Below the pieces are notes generated by a model, which ran no database searches, was not told the DNA's origin, and worked only from the letters and a program-made list of their open reading frames with translations. The translations under genes and the position numbers were made by a program. Positions 25,196 to 33,824 of a DNA stretch of 64,000 nt are shown here, piece by piece; the stretch's first letter is position 1; each line of letters starts with the position of its first letter. This DNA is from Pseudomonas gozinkensis (GTDB lineage: Bacteria > Pseudomonadota > Gammaproteobacteria > Pseudomonadales > Pseudomonadaceae): the NCBI RefSeq assembly GCF_014863585.1, contig NZ_CP062253.1, positions 2,878,501 through 2,942,500 of the forward strand. The letters run 5' to 3'.

Positions 25196-27232
25196 TCAGA
25201 GGTCTTTCATCAGCCGTAACGCATCGTAAATGGCCGCATGGGTGTTGCGTGCGGCCACGGCGTCACCAATCCTGAACAGCTGAAAACGTCCCTGCGGGTC
25301 GGTGACGATGTCCTGCGTCTTGCCGGCAATCAGGTTGTGTTGTTCCACCGCGCCGCCATTGCTCGAATGCCCGCGCAGGTCGAAATACAGGTCATCCAGC
25401 GGAATCGTGCCGTGATTGACCACCACCTGATCCACCACCCGCTGCTTGTGCACCGTTCCGTAATCACTGCCGAGTGTTGCAACCAGTCGCCCGTCGCGGC
25501 GCTCGACCGAATCGACGCGATAGGTGACGGTAAAGGTGACATCCAGATCCTGCAGGCTGCGCATGTAGGGCACCAGATTCATCGCCATGACTTCCGGAGC
25601 AAAACTGCGGTCGGGGGTGACGATTTCGACACTCGCGCCGCTGGCGGCGATGACCTCGGCAGCCTGTAGCGCAGCGTGGTCGCCGGCATCGTCATAGATC
25701 AAGACATGCCGGCCTGGTTTGATGTCACCGGCAATGATGTCCCAGGTTGAAACCACCAGGTCGTTGCCTGCACTGAGCACGTCCGTGTGGGGCAGGCCGC
25801 CGGTGGCGACAATCACCACATCCGGTTCATGCTGCAGCACCGTGTCGGTTTCGGCCCAGGTGTTGAAATGAAACTTCACGCCCAGACGCTCGCACTGCGC
25901 CATGCGCCAGTCGATGATGCTGATCATCTCGCGCCGACGTTCGCTGAGGGCGGTCAGGCGGATCTGCCCGCCGGGGCGATCCGCCGCTTCCAGCACGGTA
26001 ACGTCATGACCACGCTCGCCCGCTACCCGTGCTGCCTCAAGTCCCGCAGGACCGGTGCCGATCACCAGCACTTTGCGTTTGCGTGCTGCCTTGGGAATGT
26101 CGTGGGGCATGGTGGTTTCCCGGCCGGTCGCCGGATTGTGGATGCAGTAAGCGGCGCCACCCTGGTAGATGCGGTCCAGACAATAGTTGGCGCCGACGCA
26201 GGGACGGATATCTTCCTCACGTTTTTCGATGATCTTGCGCACGATATGCGGATCGGTCATGTGCGCCCGGGTCATGCCGACCATATCAACCTTGCCTGAG
26301 GCGATGGCATGGCGAGCAGTGGCGACGTCAGGGATTTTGGCCGCATGGAAGGTCGGGAATCCGGTGGCCGCACGGATTTCTCCGGCGAAATCCAGATGCG
26401 GCGAATTGCGCATGCCCTGGATCGGAATGACATCGGTCAGACCCGCATCGGTGTCGATGTGGCCGCGTACGACATTGAGGAAATCCACCAGTCCGCTGTC
26501 TTTCAGCAGGTGGGAAATCTGCAAGCCTTCGCTGGCATCGAAGCCACCTGGCAAGCCTTCATCGCCGGTGTAGCGCACGCCCAGCAGGAAGTCCTCGCCG
26601 ACCCGCTGGCGGATCCCGCGCAGAATGTCGAAGGTGAAGCGCATGCGGTTTTCCAGCGAGCCGCCGTACGGCCCGTCGAGTTCGTTGGTCAGCGGTGACC
26701 AGAACTGGTCCATCAGATGCCCGTAGGCTTGCAGCTCCAGACCGTCCATGCCGGCGGCGTGCATCCGCTCGGCGGCGTCCACATAGTCTTTGATGATGCG
26801 CTGGATATCCCAGTCTTCCATTTTCTTCGGGAAGGAGCGGTGCGCCGCTTCGCGATGGTGCGACGGCGAGACCACCGGCAACCAGTCGGCCTTGTCCCAG
26901 CGGGTGCGGCGACCCAGATGCGTCAACTGAATCATCACCGCCGCGCCATGCTCGTGGCATTCGTCGGTCAGGTCCTTCAGCCACTTCACCACTTCATCCT
27001 GGTAGGCGAGGACGTTGTTGAACACCGGCGGGCTGTCTCTGGAAACTGCGGCCGAACCGGCCGTCATGGTCAGCGCGACACCGGCTTTGGCGCGTTCGAC
27101 GTGGTAGGCGCGATACAAATCCTTGGGCATGCCGTCAACCGGGTAGGCCGGTTCGTGAGCGGTGGTCATGATCCGGTTTCTGAGCGTCAGGTTCTTGATT
27201 TTGTAAGGCTGCAACAGGGGATCGCTGGACAT
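25196..27232 (-). CDS. FMN/FAD/Fe-S oxidoreductase of the DgcA/N-methylproline demethylase type
   Basis: 678 residues from the ATG at 27232 (GGAG upstream). An Old Yellow Enzyme TIM barrel (residues 1-370) is followed by the cluster cysteines CVGANYCLDRIYQGGAAYCIHN and a dinucleotide-binding half with VLVIGTGPAGLEAARVAGERGHDV. This is the architecture of trimethylamine dehydrogenase relatives such as dimethylglycine dehydrogenase DgcA and N-methylproline demethylase. It should oxidatively remove an N-methyl group. It is divergent from a betaine-binding protein, across a symmetrical operator. The precise amine cannot be told. Confidence 0.75.
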   Translation of the reverse strand: MSSDPLLQPYKIKNLTLRNRIMTTAHEPAYPVDGMPKDLYRAYHVERAKAGVALTMTAGSAAVSRDSPPVFNNVLAYQDEVVKWLKDLTDECHEHGAAVMIQLTHLGRRTRWDKADWLPVVSPSHHREAAHRSFPKKMEDWDIQRIIKDYVDAAERMHAAGMDGLELQAYGHLMDQFWSPLTNELDGPYGGSLENRMRFTFDILRGIRQRVGEDFLLGVRYTGDEGLPGGFDASEGLQISHLLKDSGLVDFLNVVRGHIDTDAGLTDVIPIQGMRNSPHLDFAGEIRAATGFPTFHAAKIPDVATARHAIASGKVDMVGMTRAHMTDPHIVRKIIEKREEDIRPCVGANYCLDRIYQGGAAYCIHNPATGRETTMPHDIPKAARKRKVLVIGTGPAGLEAARVAGERGHDVTVLEAADRPGGQIRLTALSERRREMISIIDWRMAQCERLGVKFHFNTWAETDTVLQHEPDVVIVATGGLPHTDVLSAGNDLVVSTWDIIAGDIKPGRHVLIYDDAGDHAALQAAEVIAASGASVEIVTPDRSFAPEVMAMNLVPYMRSLQDLDVTFTVTYRVDSVERRDGRLVATLGSDYGTVHKQRVVDQVVVNHGTIPLDDLYFDLRGHSSNGGAVEQHNLIAGKTQDIVTDPQGRFQLFRIGDAVAARNTHAAIYDALRLMKDL

Positions 27233-27288
27233 GGTGGTGCGCTCCGGGGTGGGCTTCATCAGGCTCGGCGACTTGAAATTAGGTCAAC

Positions 27289-27326
27289 TGTACAGGCGTG
27301 TCAATCATCGCTGACACAGGTGTACA
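27289..27326. promoter_or_regulatory. Nested palindrome between divergent catabolic genes, probable operator
   Basis: TGTACA (27289-27294), GTGTCA (27298-27303), TGACAC (27312-27317) and TGTACA (27321-27326) form two nested perfect inverted repeats centred on one point, with 3-bp gaps on each side. It lies between the demethylase start (27232, minus) and the binding-protein start (27439, plus). The outer TGTACA arms match the element before the TetR gene. Confidence 0.65.
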
Positions 27327-27438
27327 TTTTTCTTGCGCGGTGCTTCGCCCAGGCATAGGATTGCGCCAGACGCCTCAACCGCAAGGCCGTCCAGATTGAG
27401 ACATACCTGCCGATCCCACCTCCCCAGGAAGACGCTTG

Positions 27439-28335
27439 ATGAACGCTCATTCGCCTTATCGAAATACGCTTTTCGCCCTGATTCTGGCCACGCTCGCTGC
27501 ACAGGCCCAAGGCGCCGAACCTGCACCCGTGCGCATTGGCTGGGTCAACTGGTCGGACACCGAAATCACCGTCAAACTCGCCAGCGCCGCGCTCCAGGAT
27601 CACCTCAAACAACCGGTGAAACTGGTGATGGCCGATATCGGCATTCAGTTCCAGGCCCTGGCCAACGGCAACATCGACCTGATCCCGATGGTCTGGCTGC
27701 CGAGTACCCACAAGGCGTTCTACGACAAATACAAGGATCGCCTCGAAGACCTCGGCGTGCTGTACGAAGGGCGGATCGGCATGGCCGTCCCGACATCGGT
27801 GCCGATCAGTGAAGTGGCCAGTGTCGAGGATCTGAACAAGCCGCAAGTGAAGGAAAAACTCGAAGGCAAGATCCTCACCTCGGAGGTGGGCAACGGCCAG
27901 TACAAGCTCACGGTCAAGGCGATCGAGGAATACAAGCTTGATGGCTACAAACTGGTGGCGTCTTCGGAAAGCGGCATGCTCAATGAACTGGATCGCAACC
28001 TGAAACGGGACAAATGGTCACTGGTCAATGCCTGGAGCCCGCACTGGATGTTCTCCAAATGGTCGTTGCGCTATCTGGATGATCCGAAGCAGATTTTCGG
28101 TGGCGCCGAGCAGATCCATGCGATGGCGCGCAAGGGCTTCAGTCAGGAATACCCGCAGGTCGCGTACTTCTTTGCCCACTACTCGATCCCGCAGGCAGAT
28201 CTGGAAAGCTTGATGATGCAGGCTCGCCAGACCTCATCGGACCAGGCGGTCGCGGCCTATTACGCGGCCAACAAATCGCGGTTCGAGGCGATGTTCGAAC
28301 CGGGCACGCAAACCGCCAGCAATCGACAACCCTGA
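27439..28335 (+). CDS. Glycine-betaine-type ABC substrate-binding protein (OpuAC family)
   Basis: 298 residues from the ATG at 27439 (AGGAAGA ribosome site). It has a Sec signal peptide (cleavage near AQG-AE). The mature start VRIGWVNWSDTEITVKLAS and DLIPMVWLPSTHKAFYDKY are OpuAC hallmarks; the tryptophans in MVW, NAW and HWMFSKW could form the aromatic cage for a quaternary ammonium group. There is no ATPase or permease beside it, so it probably works as an orphan binding protein feeding a shared transporter, as CaiX and BetX do in Pseudomonas. Confidence 0.85.
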   Translation: MNAHSPYRNTLFALILATLAAQAQGAEPAPVRIGWVNWSDTEITVKLASAALQDHLKQPVKLVMADIGIQFQALANGNIDLIPMVWLPSTHKAFYDKYKDRLEDLGVLYEGRIGMAVPTSVPISEVASVEDLNKPQVKEKLEGKILTSEVGNGQYKLTVKAIEEYKLDGYKLVASSESGMLNELDRNLKRDKWSLVNAWSPHWMFSKWSLRYLDDPKQIFGGAEQIHAMARKGFSQEYPQVAYFFAHYSIPQADLESLMMQARQTSSDQAVAAYYAANKSRFEAMFEPGTQTASNRQP

Positions 28336-28386
28336 TCGCGGCGCCGGGGTTCCGACAAGCGCCAGACCCCGGCATTCACCCAGCGT

Positions 28387-29724
28387 TCAGGCGACCAAAC
28401 CCAGCAACAGCGTCGCCAGAATCACCGTCGAGGCGCCACCGATCCGGGTGGAAATCTGTGCAAAGGGCATCAGCGACATCCGGTTCGAGGCCGACAGGAT
28501 CGCGACGTCGCCGGTGCCGCCCAGGCCGCTGTGGCAGCAGGTCACGATGGCCGATTCGATGGGGTACATCTTCATCAGGTTGCCAATGAAAAAACCGGCG
28601 ACGGTCATCGACACCACCACGCTGAGGCACACCAGCACATAGCCGATCGAAAACACCTTCACCACGCTGTCGAGCGGCACGTACAGCATGCCCAGGCCAA
28701 TCATGACCGGCCAGATGAAGGCGGCGGAAACCAGTTTGTAGAAAGACTGCGCGCCTTTTTCCAGTTTCTCCGGCAACACGCGCACGTATTTGAACAGCAC
28801 CGCCGCGAGAATCATCATCACCGGCCCCGGAATCCCGACGACCTTTTCCAGCAAGCCGCCGAGGACGAAGAAGGTGCAGATGACCAGCACCCCCGCGCCC
28901 ATGACCCGCAGGTCGATGCTGGTGCCGGTTTCTTCCTTGACCTTGAATTTGTCGTTCTCGGCCCGGGCCCGGATGAGTGCACCTTCACCGTTGATGGCCG
29001 GGCGTTTCAGCGCCAGCCGTGCCAGGTAACCAGCGCAGATGATCGCTGCAATGTTGCCGACCACGGCCGCCGGGACCAGCTGCGCGACGTAGATATCCGG
29101 CGTGCCGCCGAGGATCGCCGAATAGGCCAGGGACAGCGGCAGGATGCCTTCGCCGATGCCACCACCGATGATCGGCACGATGATGAAAAAGAACGTGTGA
29201 TAGACACTGTAACCGGCGAGCTTGCCGACGATCAGTCCGCTCGCGACGGCTGCCAGAGTACCGGCCAGCAAAGGAATGAACATGCGGATCATGCCCTGGA
29301 CCAGAATGAACCGGCTCATGCCCAGGATGCTGCCGACCACTAGGCTGGCGATCACGAAGTACAGGAAGTTGGCTTCCTTCATCAGCATTTTGGTCGCGTC
29401 GATCGTTGGCGCGCCGAAGAAGCCATAGAACACCAGCACCGACGGCAACATCAGGCACAGAATGGCGCCGCCACCGATTTCCCTGAGGATCGGCAGACGC
29501 GAACCCATCTGGCCGAAGAACACGCCCATGGTCATGATCACGGCCAGTCCGCCGATCATGTTCTTCGGCAGAAAGCCTAGGTGGGCCGACAGAAACACGA
29601 TCACCGCTATGCCGAGAAAGATCGGCAGCGGGATCACGCCGATCTCGTAGGTGCGCAGGCGCTGGATGAAGCCGCCGGCGCGAGGGCCGTCGACGTTCAG
29701 GGATTGCTCAAGGGAGTCGCTCAT
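28387..29724 (-). CDS. 2-hydroxycarboxylate transporter (2HCT/CitS family)
   Basis: 445 residues from the ATG at 29724. About eleven membrane segments. The paired re-entrant GGxG motifs of the family are visible (IIGGGIGEGILPLS, and CHSGLGGTGDVAI late). Members such as CitS, CimH and MaeN take up citrate, malate or related acids, usually with sodium. It is divergent from a LysR gene, 131 bp away, so the LysR probably controls it in response to the transported acid. The substrate is unproven. Confidence 0.85.
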   Translation of the reverse strand: MSDSLEQSLNVDGPRAGGFIQRLRTYEIGVIPLPIFLGIAVIVFLSAHLGFLPKNMIGGLAVIMTMGVFFGQMGSRLPILREIGGGAILCLMLPSVLVFYGFFGAPTIDATKMLMKEANFLYFVIASLVVGSILGMSRFILVQGMIRMFIPLLAGTLAAVASGLIVGKLAGYSVYHTFFFIIVPIIGGGIGEGILPLSLAYSAILGGTPDIYVAQLVPAAVVGNIAAIICAGYLARLALKRPAINGEGALIRARAENDKFKVKEETGTSIDLRVMGAGVLVICTFFVLGGLLEKVVGIPGPVMMILAAVLFKYVRVLPEKLEKGAQSFYKLVSAAFIWPVMIGLGMLYVPLDSVVKVFSIGYVLVCLSVVVSMTVAGFFIGNLMKMYPIESAIVTCCHSGLGGTGDVAILSASNRMSLMPFAQISTRIGGASTVILATLLLGLVA

Positions 29725-29855
29725 GACGCATGTCCTCATGTTTGTTTTTATCGAGGATGGACGGGAAACCACGGTGCACCGGGCTCGGGTGGCGAGGCGG
29801 TGATTCGATGGTATCCTTCGCAAAATGCGTGATAAACAGCGGAAGTATGCGGCCT

Positions 29856-30773
29856 ATGAACACGAATCGTGACCAATTTCCCTTGCCCGAAGACCTCAAG
29901 GTTTTCCTCACCGTCATCCGCAAGAACAGCTTTGCCAGCGCCGCCGACGAGTTAGGCTTCTCACCGGCCTACGTCAGCAAGCGCATCTCGGTGCTGGAAA
30001 CCACGCTGGCGACCAAGCTGTTGCACCGCACCACCCGGCGCATTGCGCTGACCGATGACGGTGAGCGGGTGCGGATCTGGGCGGAGAGGCTACTGGGGGA
30101 TTTCGATCAGTTCCTCGGCGAGATTTCCCAGGCCCGGCACCAGCCGGCTGGGTCGCTGCACATTTGCAGCAGCTTCGGTTTCGGCCGCAATCATGTGGCG
30201 CCGGCGATCAGTCAGTTGTCCCGGGCGTGCCCGAAACTCGATATCCGGCTGGACGTGTTCGACCGGGTGGTCGATCTGGTGGGCGAGGGCTTCGATCTGG
30301 AAATCCTCGTCGGCGATGACCTGCCGGGTCAGCATCTGGCGCGCAAACTGGTGAGCAACCGGCGCGTGCTGTGCGCCACCCCGGAATACCTCGAACGCCG
30401 GGGCACGCCACAGTCCCTCGAAGACCTGAAAGATCACGATTGTCTGGTGCTCAAGGAGCGCAACAACGCATTCGGTATCTGGACCCTGAGCAAGGACGGG
30501 CAAGAAGAGACGGTGCGCGTCAATGGCCCGCTGTCCTCCAACAGCGGCGAGATCGTGCTGGAGTGGGCCTTGAGCGGTGGCGGGATCCTGTTGCGCTCGA
30601 TGTGGGACGTCAAACCGATGCTCGAACAGGGCCGGCTGGTGCAGGTGCTGGACGGCTACACCCAGAGTGCCAACGTCTGGGCGGTCTATCCGACCCGGCT
30701 CAGCGAGTCGGCGAAATTGCGGGTGTGCGTGGAGTTTCTGGAAGAGTACTTCCGCGATTTGTCCGTGGAATGA
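29856..30773 (+). CDS. LysR family transcriptional regulator (DmlR-like)
   Basis: 305 residues from the ATG at 29856 (29847 is an alternative). The N-terminal winged HTH DLKVFLTVIRKNSFASAADELGFSPAYVSKRISVLE precedes a normal LysR effector domain. It is transcribed away from the 2-hydroxycarboxylate transporter and runs into the LeuCD-like genes tail to tail. The DmlR-like resemblance and the neighbours suggest control by a C4 or C5 hydroxyacid. A strong terminator follows. Confidence 0.85.
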   Translation: MNTNRDQFPLPEDLKVFLTVIRKNSFASAADELGFSPAYVSKRISVLETTLATKLLHRTTRRIALTDDGERVRIWAERLLGDFDQFLGEISQARHQPAGSLHICSSFGFGRNHVAPAISQLSRACPKLDIRLDVFDRVVDLVGEGFDLEILVGDDLPGQHLARKLVSNRRVLCATPEYLERRGTPQSLEDLKDHDCLVLKERNNAFGIWTLSKDGQEETVRVNGPLSSNSGEIVLEWALSGGGILLRSMWDVKPMLEQGRLVQVLDGYTQSANVWAVYPTRLSESAKLRVCVEFLEEYFRDLSVE

Positions 30774-30775
30774 AA

Positions 30776-30807
30776 ACGGGCGGTTCAATGAACCGCCCGT
30801 TTTTTTT
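30776..30807 (+). terminator. Rho-independent terminator after LysR
   Basis: Perfect 10-bp stem ACGGGCGGTT/AACCGCCCGT (30776-30785 with 30791-30800), 5-nt loop and a T8 run. It separates the LysR gene from the convergent leuD-like gene. Confidence 0.9.
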
Positions 30808-30811
30808 GCCA

Positions 30812-31420
30812 TCAACCCAGCCAGGGATTGTCCGCCAGATGCCGCGCTTCAAAGGCGCGGATCTGCTCGGTGCGTTGCAGCGTGGTGCCGATGGCGTCCA
30901 GTCCCAGCAGCAACGACTGTTTACGCAACTGATCGATCTCGAACTCGATCTGCGTGCCGTCTGCCAGCTCAATGGTTTGCTGCGCCAGGTTCACGCTGAT
31001 CCGCGCGGTTGCCGGAACGCTGATTGCCTCGGCCACACGCCTGAACTGCGCGTCGTCCAGTTGAACCGCGAGCACGCCATTGCGCTGGCAGTTGTCGTAG
31101 AAAATCCCGGCGAACGTGGTGCCGATCAAGGCCCGGATACCGACTTGCTTCAAGCCCCACACCGCGTGTTCGCGGCTGGAACCGCAACCGAAGTTGGGGC
31201 CGGTCACCAGAAACGCCGCGTCCTGCCAGGCCGGTTGGTTGAGCACGAATTCAGGGTTGGGTTCGCCTGAGGCGAGAAAGCGCAGATCGAAGAACAGCCC
31301 GCGATCCAGCCCCTGACGATCGATGCCCTTGAGAAACTGCTTGGGCATGATCACGTCGGTGTCGATGTTGGACGCAAGAAACGGCGCGGCGCTGCCGCTG
31401 ACGGTGTCGAAAGGTTGCAT
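30812..31420 (-). CDS. LeuD-like small subunit of a 3-isopropylmalate dehydratase-type hydratase
   Basis: 202 residues. NIDTDVIMPKQFLKG near the start and FGCGSSREHAVWGLK in the middle are the LeuD signature segments of the swivelling domain. It follows the large-subunit gene after 3 bp, so the two form one enzyme. Context (transporter, LysR, MaoC) differs from a leucine operon with leuB, so it may be a paralogue acting on citraconate, maleate or a similar substrate, though housekeeping LeuD cannot be excluded without the rest of the genome. Confidence 0.8.
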   Translation of the reverse strand: MQPFDTVSGSAAPFLASNIDTDVIMPKQFLKGIDRQGLDRGLFFDLRFLASGEPNPEFVLNQPAWQDAAFLVTGPNFGCGSSREHAVWGLKQVGIRALIGTTFAGIFYDNCQRNGVLAVQLDDAQFRRVAEAISVPATARISVNLAQQTIELADGTQIEFEIDQLRKQSLLLGLDAIGTTLQRTEQIRAFEARHLADNPWLG

Positions 31421-31423
31421 GGT

Positions 31424-32845
31424 TCAAGCCTCCAGCGCGACGGTGCGCACGTCAGTCAAATGGCCGGTGATGGCGGCGGCTGCGACCATCGCCGGGCTCA
31501 TCAGGTGGGTGCGCGCTCCGGCGCCCTGACGGCCTTCGAAGTTGCGATTGGTGCTGGACGCACAGCGATCACCCGGCGCGAGCACGTCGTCGTTCATCGC
31601 CAGGCACATCGAGCAACCCGATTGCCGCCATTCGAATCCTGCGTCGAGAAAGATCTGCGCCAGGCCTTCGTCCTCGGCCTGATTGCGCACAAGTGTCGAG
31701 CCGGGAACGATCATCGCCCGCACGTGGGCCGCCACACGCTTGCCGCGCACCACGCGAGCGGCGTCGCGCAAATCTTCGATCCGCGCATTGGTGCAGGAGC
31801 CGATGAAGGCATGGCTGATCGTCACTTCGCTCAGCGGCATGCCGGGTGTCAGGCCCATGTAGTCGAGGGCGCGCTGCAGACCCTGACGCAGGATCGGATC
31901 GGGCTGGGCGGCCGGGTCCGGCACGCGCCCTTTGATCGGCGCGGCCTGATCGGGGCTGGTGCCCCAGGTCACCATCGGCTCCAGCGCGGCGACATCGAGG
32001 ATGACTTCGTGATCGAACACCGCGCCCTCGTCGCTGTGCAGGGTTTTCCAGCGCTCGACGGCTTGTTCCCAGACCTTGCCCTTGGGCGCACGCGGCTTGA
32101 GTTGCAGATAGGCGAACACCTTGTCGTCCGGCGCCATGAACGCACCACGGGCACCGGCCTCGACGGCCATGTTGCAAATGGTCATGCGCGCCTCGACGCT
32201 GAGGGCGCTGATGGCCGGGCCGGTGAATTCGATGGCGTAGCCGGTGGCGCCGGACGCACCGATCTTTTCGATCAGCGCCATGATGATGTCCTTGGACGTG
32301 ACGCCTGCGCCGAGCTCACCGTTGACCGTCACCCGCAGGGTTTTCAGGCGTTTGTAGACCAGAGTCTGGGTTGCCAGCAGATGCTCGATTTCCGAAGTGC
32401 CGATGCCGAAACCGAACGCTCCTAGTGCGCCGTAAGTGGTGGTGTGGCTATCACCGGCCGCCACCACCATGCCCGGCAAAATGAAACCCTGCTCCGGCGC
32501 CACGACGTGTTCGATGCCCTGACGTTTGTCCAGCACATCGAACAGTTCGATGCCGAAGTCGCGGCAGTTTTCTTCGAAGTACGACACCTGCCGCGCGCCC
32601 CCGGCGTCAGGCATGGTCGCGATGCGCTTCGGTGCGGTGGGGTTCACATGATCGACCACCGCCAGCGTCGCTGCGGGCCGCCACACCGTACGCCCGGCAT
32701 CGCGCAGGCCGCTGAAGGCTTGCGGGCTGGTGTATTCGTTGGCGACCTGGCGGTCGATGTAAAGCAGCACGTGGCCCTGATCGTCGAGGGTGCAGACGGT
32801 GTGACTGTCGATGTGCTTCTGGTACAGCGTTCTCGGGCTGGGCAT
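31424..32845 (-). CDS. LeuC-like large subunit of a 3-isopropylmalate dehydratase-type hydratase
   Basis: 473 residues. MPSPRTLYQKHIDSHTV at the start, DSHTTTYGALGAFGFGIGTSEIEH and the Fe-S cysteine segments FIGSCTNARIEDL and SGCSMCLAMNDD are all present, so a [4Fe-4S] aconitase-type centre is expected. It hydrates or dehydrates a 2- or 3-hydroxy dicarboxylate in the cytoplasm with the LeuD-like partner. The MaoC gene upstream on the same strand is 135 bp away. Confidence 0.85.
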   Translation of the reverse strand: MPSPRTLYQKHIDSHTVCTLDDQGHVLLYIDRQVANEYTSPQAFSGLRDAGRTVWRPAATLAVVDHVNPTAPKRIATMPDAGGARQVSYFEENCRDFGIELFDVLDKRQGIEHVVAPEQGFILPGMVVAAGDSHTTTYGALGAFGFGIGTSEIEHLLATQTLVYKRLKTLRVTVNGELGAGVTSKDIIMALIEKIGASGATGYAIEFTGPAISALSVEARMTICNMAVEAGARGAFMAPDDKVFAYLQLKPRAPKGKVWEQAVERWKTLHSDEGAVFDHEVILDVAALEPMVTWGTSPDQAAPIKGRVPDPAAQPDPILRQGLQRALDYMGLTPGMPLSEVTISHAFIGSCTNARIEDLRDAARVVRGKRVAAHVRAMIVPGSTLVRNQAEDEGLAQIFLDAGFEWRQSGCSMCLAMNDDVLAPGDRCASSTNRNFEGRQGAGARTHLMSPAMVAAAAITGHLTDVRTVALEA

Positions 32846-32980
32846 GGCTTGCGCTCTTTTCGGTCCGGGGCAAAAACAACATGAGGACAGAATATTGATC
32901 GCAGAAATGGCATCAAGAGCGCTTTGGTGAAGGTATAGGACACGAAATGTAAATAGTCATCGATTCAGTGGCGCTTGAAA

Positions 32981-33466
32981 TCACGGCGCTGATGAGTGAA
33001 CACCGTTATCGGGATCTCCTTCAGCCAGCATCAGTGAAAGTATCTCTCGCGCGTTTGAGTCTGGCACTAAACCACGGGTTTCACCCGCCAGAACGACGAC
33101 ACCACCCTCGTTGGTCAGAGTAACGACTGCTGTCCCGCGTCCTTTGCTATCCAGTTCAGTGATCAGCCATTCGCACGTCACCGTGTCCCCCGGATAAACC
33201 GGACGTTTGAATTCGAATGTCGTCGACGCGGCCAGCCAACCGATCTGTCCGCCGATTTCAGTGACCAGACTGGCCGTCAGCAATCCGTGCGAAACGGGTG
33301 CCTTGAAGTGGCGTGCCTCAGAGAAACGCTGGTCGAAATGCACAGGATTGTAATCGCGGGAAACCTGCGCAAAACGCTGGAGGTCTTCAGCTGAAAAGCA
33401 GCGGGAGAGGGTGAAGCGGTCGCCGATTTTCAGGCCTTCGGCCGCGCGTTGTCTGAAGCTTTTCAT
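32981..33466 (-). CDS. MaoC family (R)-specific hydratase
   Basis: 161 residues. The hot-dog fold core carries the hydratase motif SRDYNPVHFD (catalytic Asp and His) followed by FKAPVSHGLLTASLV, as in PhaJ-type (R)-enoyl-CoA hydratases. It is cytoplasmic. Its start overlaps the stop of the PanB relic in ATGA, so its present translation may depend on read-through of that remnant. It could add or remove water in the same acid pathway as the LeuCD-like pair, or be unrelated. Confidence 0.75.
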   Translation of the reverse strand: MKSFRQRAAEGLKIGDRFTLSRCFSAEDLQRFAQVSRDYNPVHFDQRFSEARHFKAPVSHGLLTASLVTEIGGQIGWLAASTTFEFKRPVYPGDTVTCEWLITELDSKGRGTAVVTLTNEGGVVVLAGETRGLVPDSNAREILSLMLAEGDPDNGVHSSAP

Positions 33467-33815
33467 CGATGGTTTTTCTCCTGCGCATTCTCTAAGGGGA
33501 ATGAATGCTCGGGCCCCGGAAACCTCGACAGTTGCACGTCGTCAATGAAGTTGCGAGCTGCCCCGAGCAATACGCCACGAACGTCGGCGTATTGTTTGAC
33601 GAATCGGGGCTGATGCCCGGTTCGCAACCCCGCCATGTCCTGCCAGACCAACACTTGTGCATCGCAGCCCGCGCCGGCGCCGATGCCAACGGTGGGGATG
33701 GAAACGGCGGCGCTGATTTGCGTCGCGACTTCGTCAGACACCATTTCGATCAATAAAGCAAAGGCCCCCGCTGTTTCGAAGGCAGGGGCGCTCTCGATCA
33801 GCCGTTGGGGGCGAG
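33463..33815 (-). pseudogene. PanB (ketopantoate hydroxymethyltransferase) 3' remnant
   Basis: On the minus strand the frame reads AFETAGAFALLIEMVSDEV, then IPTVGIGAGAGCDAQVLVW and PRFVKQYADVRG, ending FPGPEHSFPL. These are the C-terminal blocks of PanB in the right order. The first 150-170 residues of the enzyme, including the metal site, are missing, and the frame closes where the LysE gene begins. It is therefore a truncated gene, probably cut by a rearrangement at about 33.82 kb. The ATG at 33753 is internal, so a functional short protein is unlikely. Confidence 0.7.
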
Positions 33816-33824
33816 CGCCAGGTT

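Noticed and set aside
25196..27232. Calling this gene 2,4-dienoyl-CoA reductase (FadH)
   Set aside because: Same architecture, but neighbours (betaine-binding protein, ProC-like reductase) and the closeness in length to DgcA-type demethylases favour amine demethylation.
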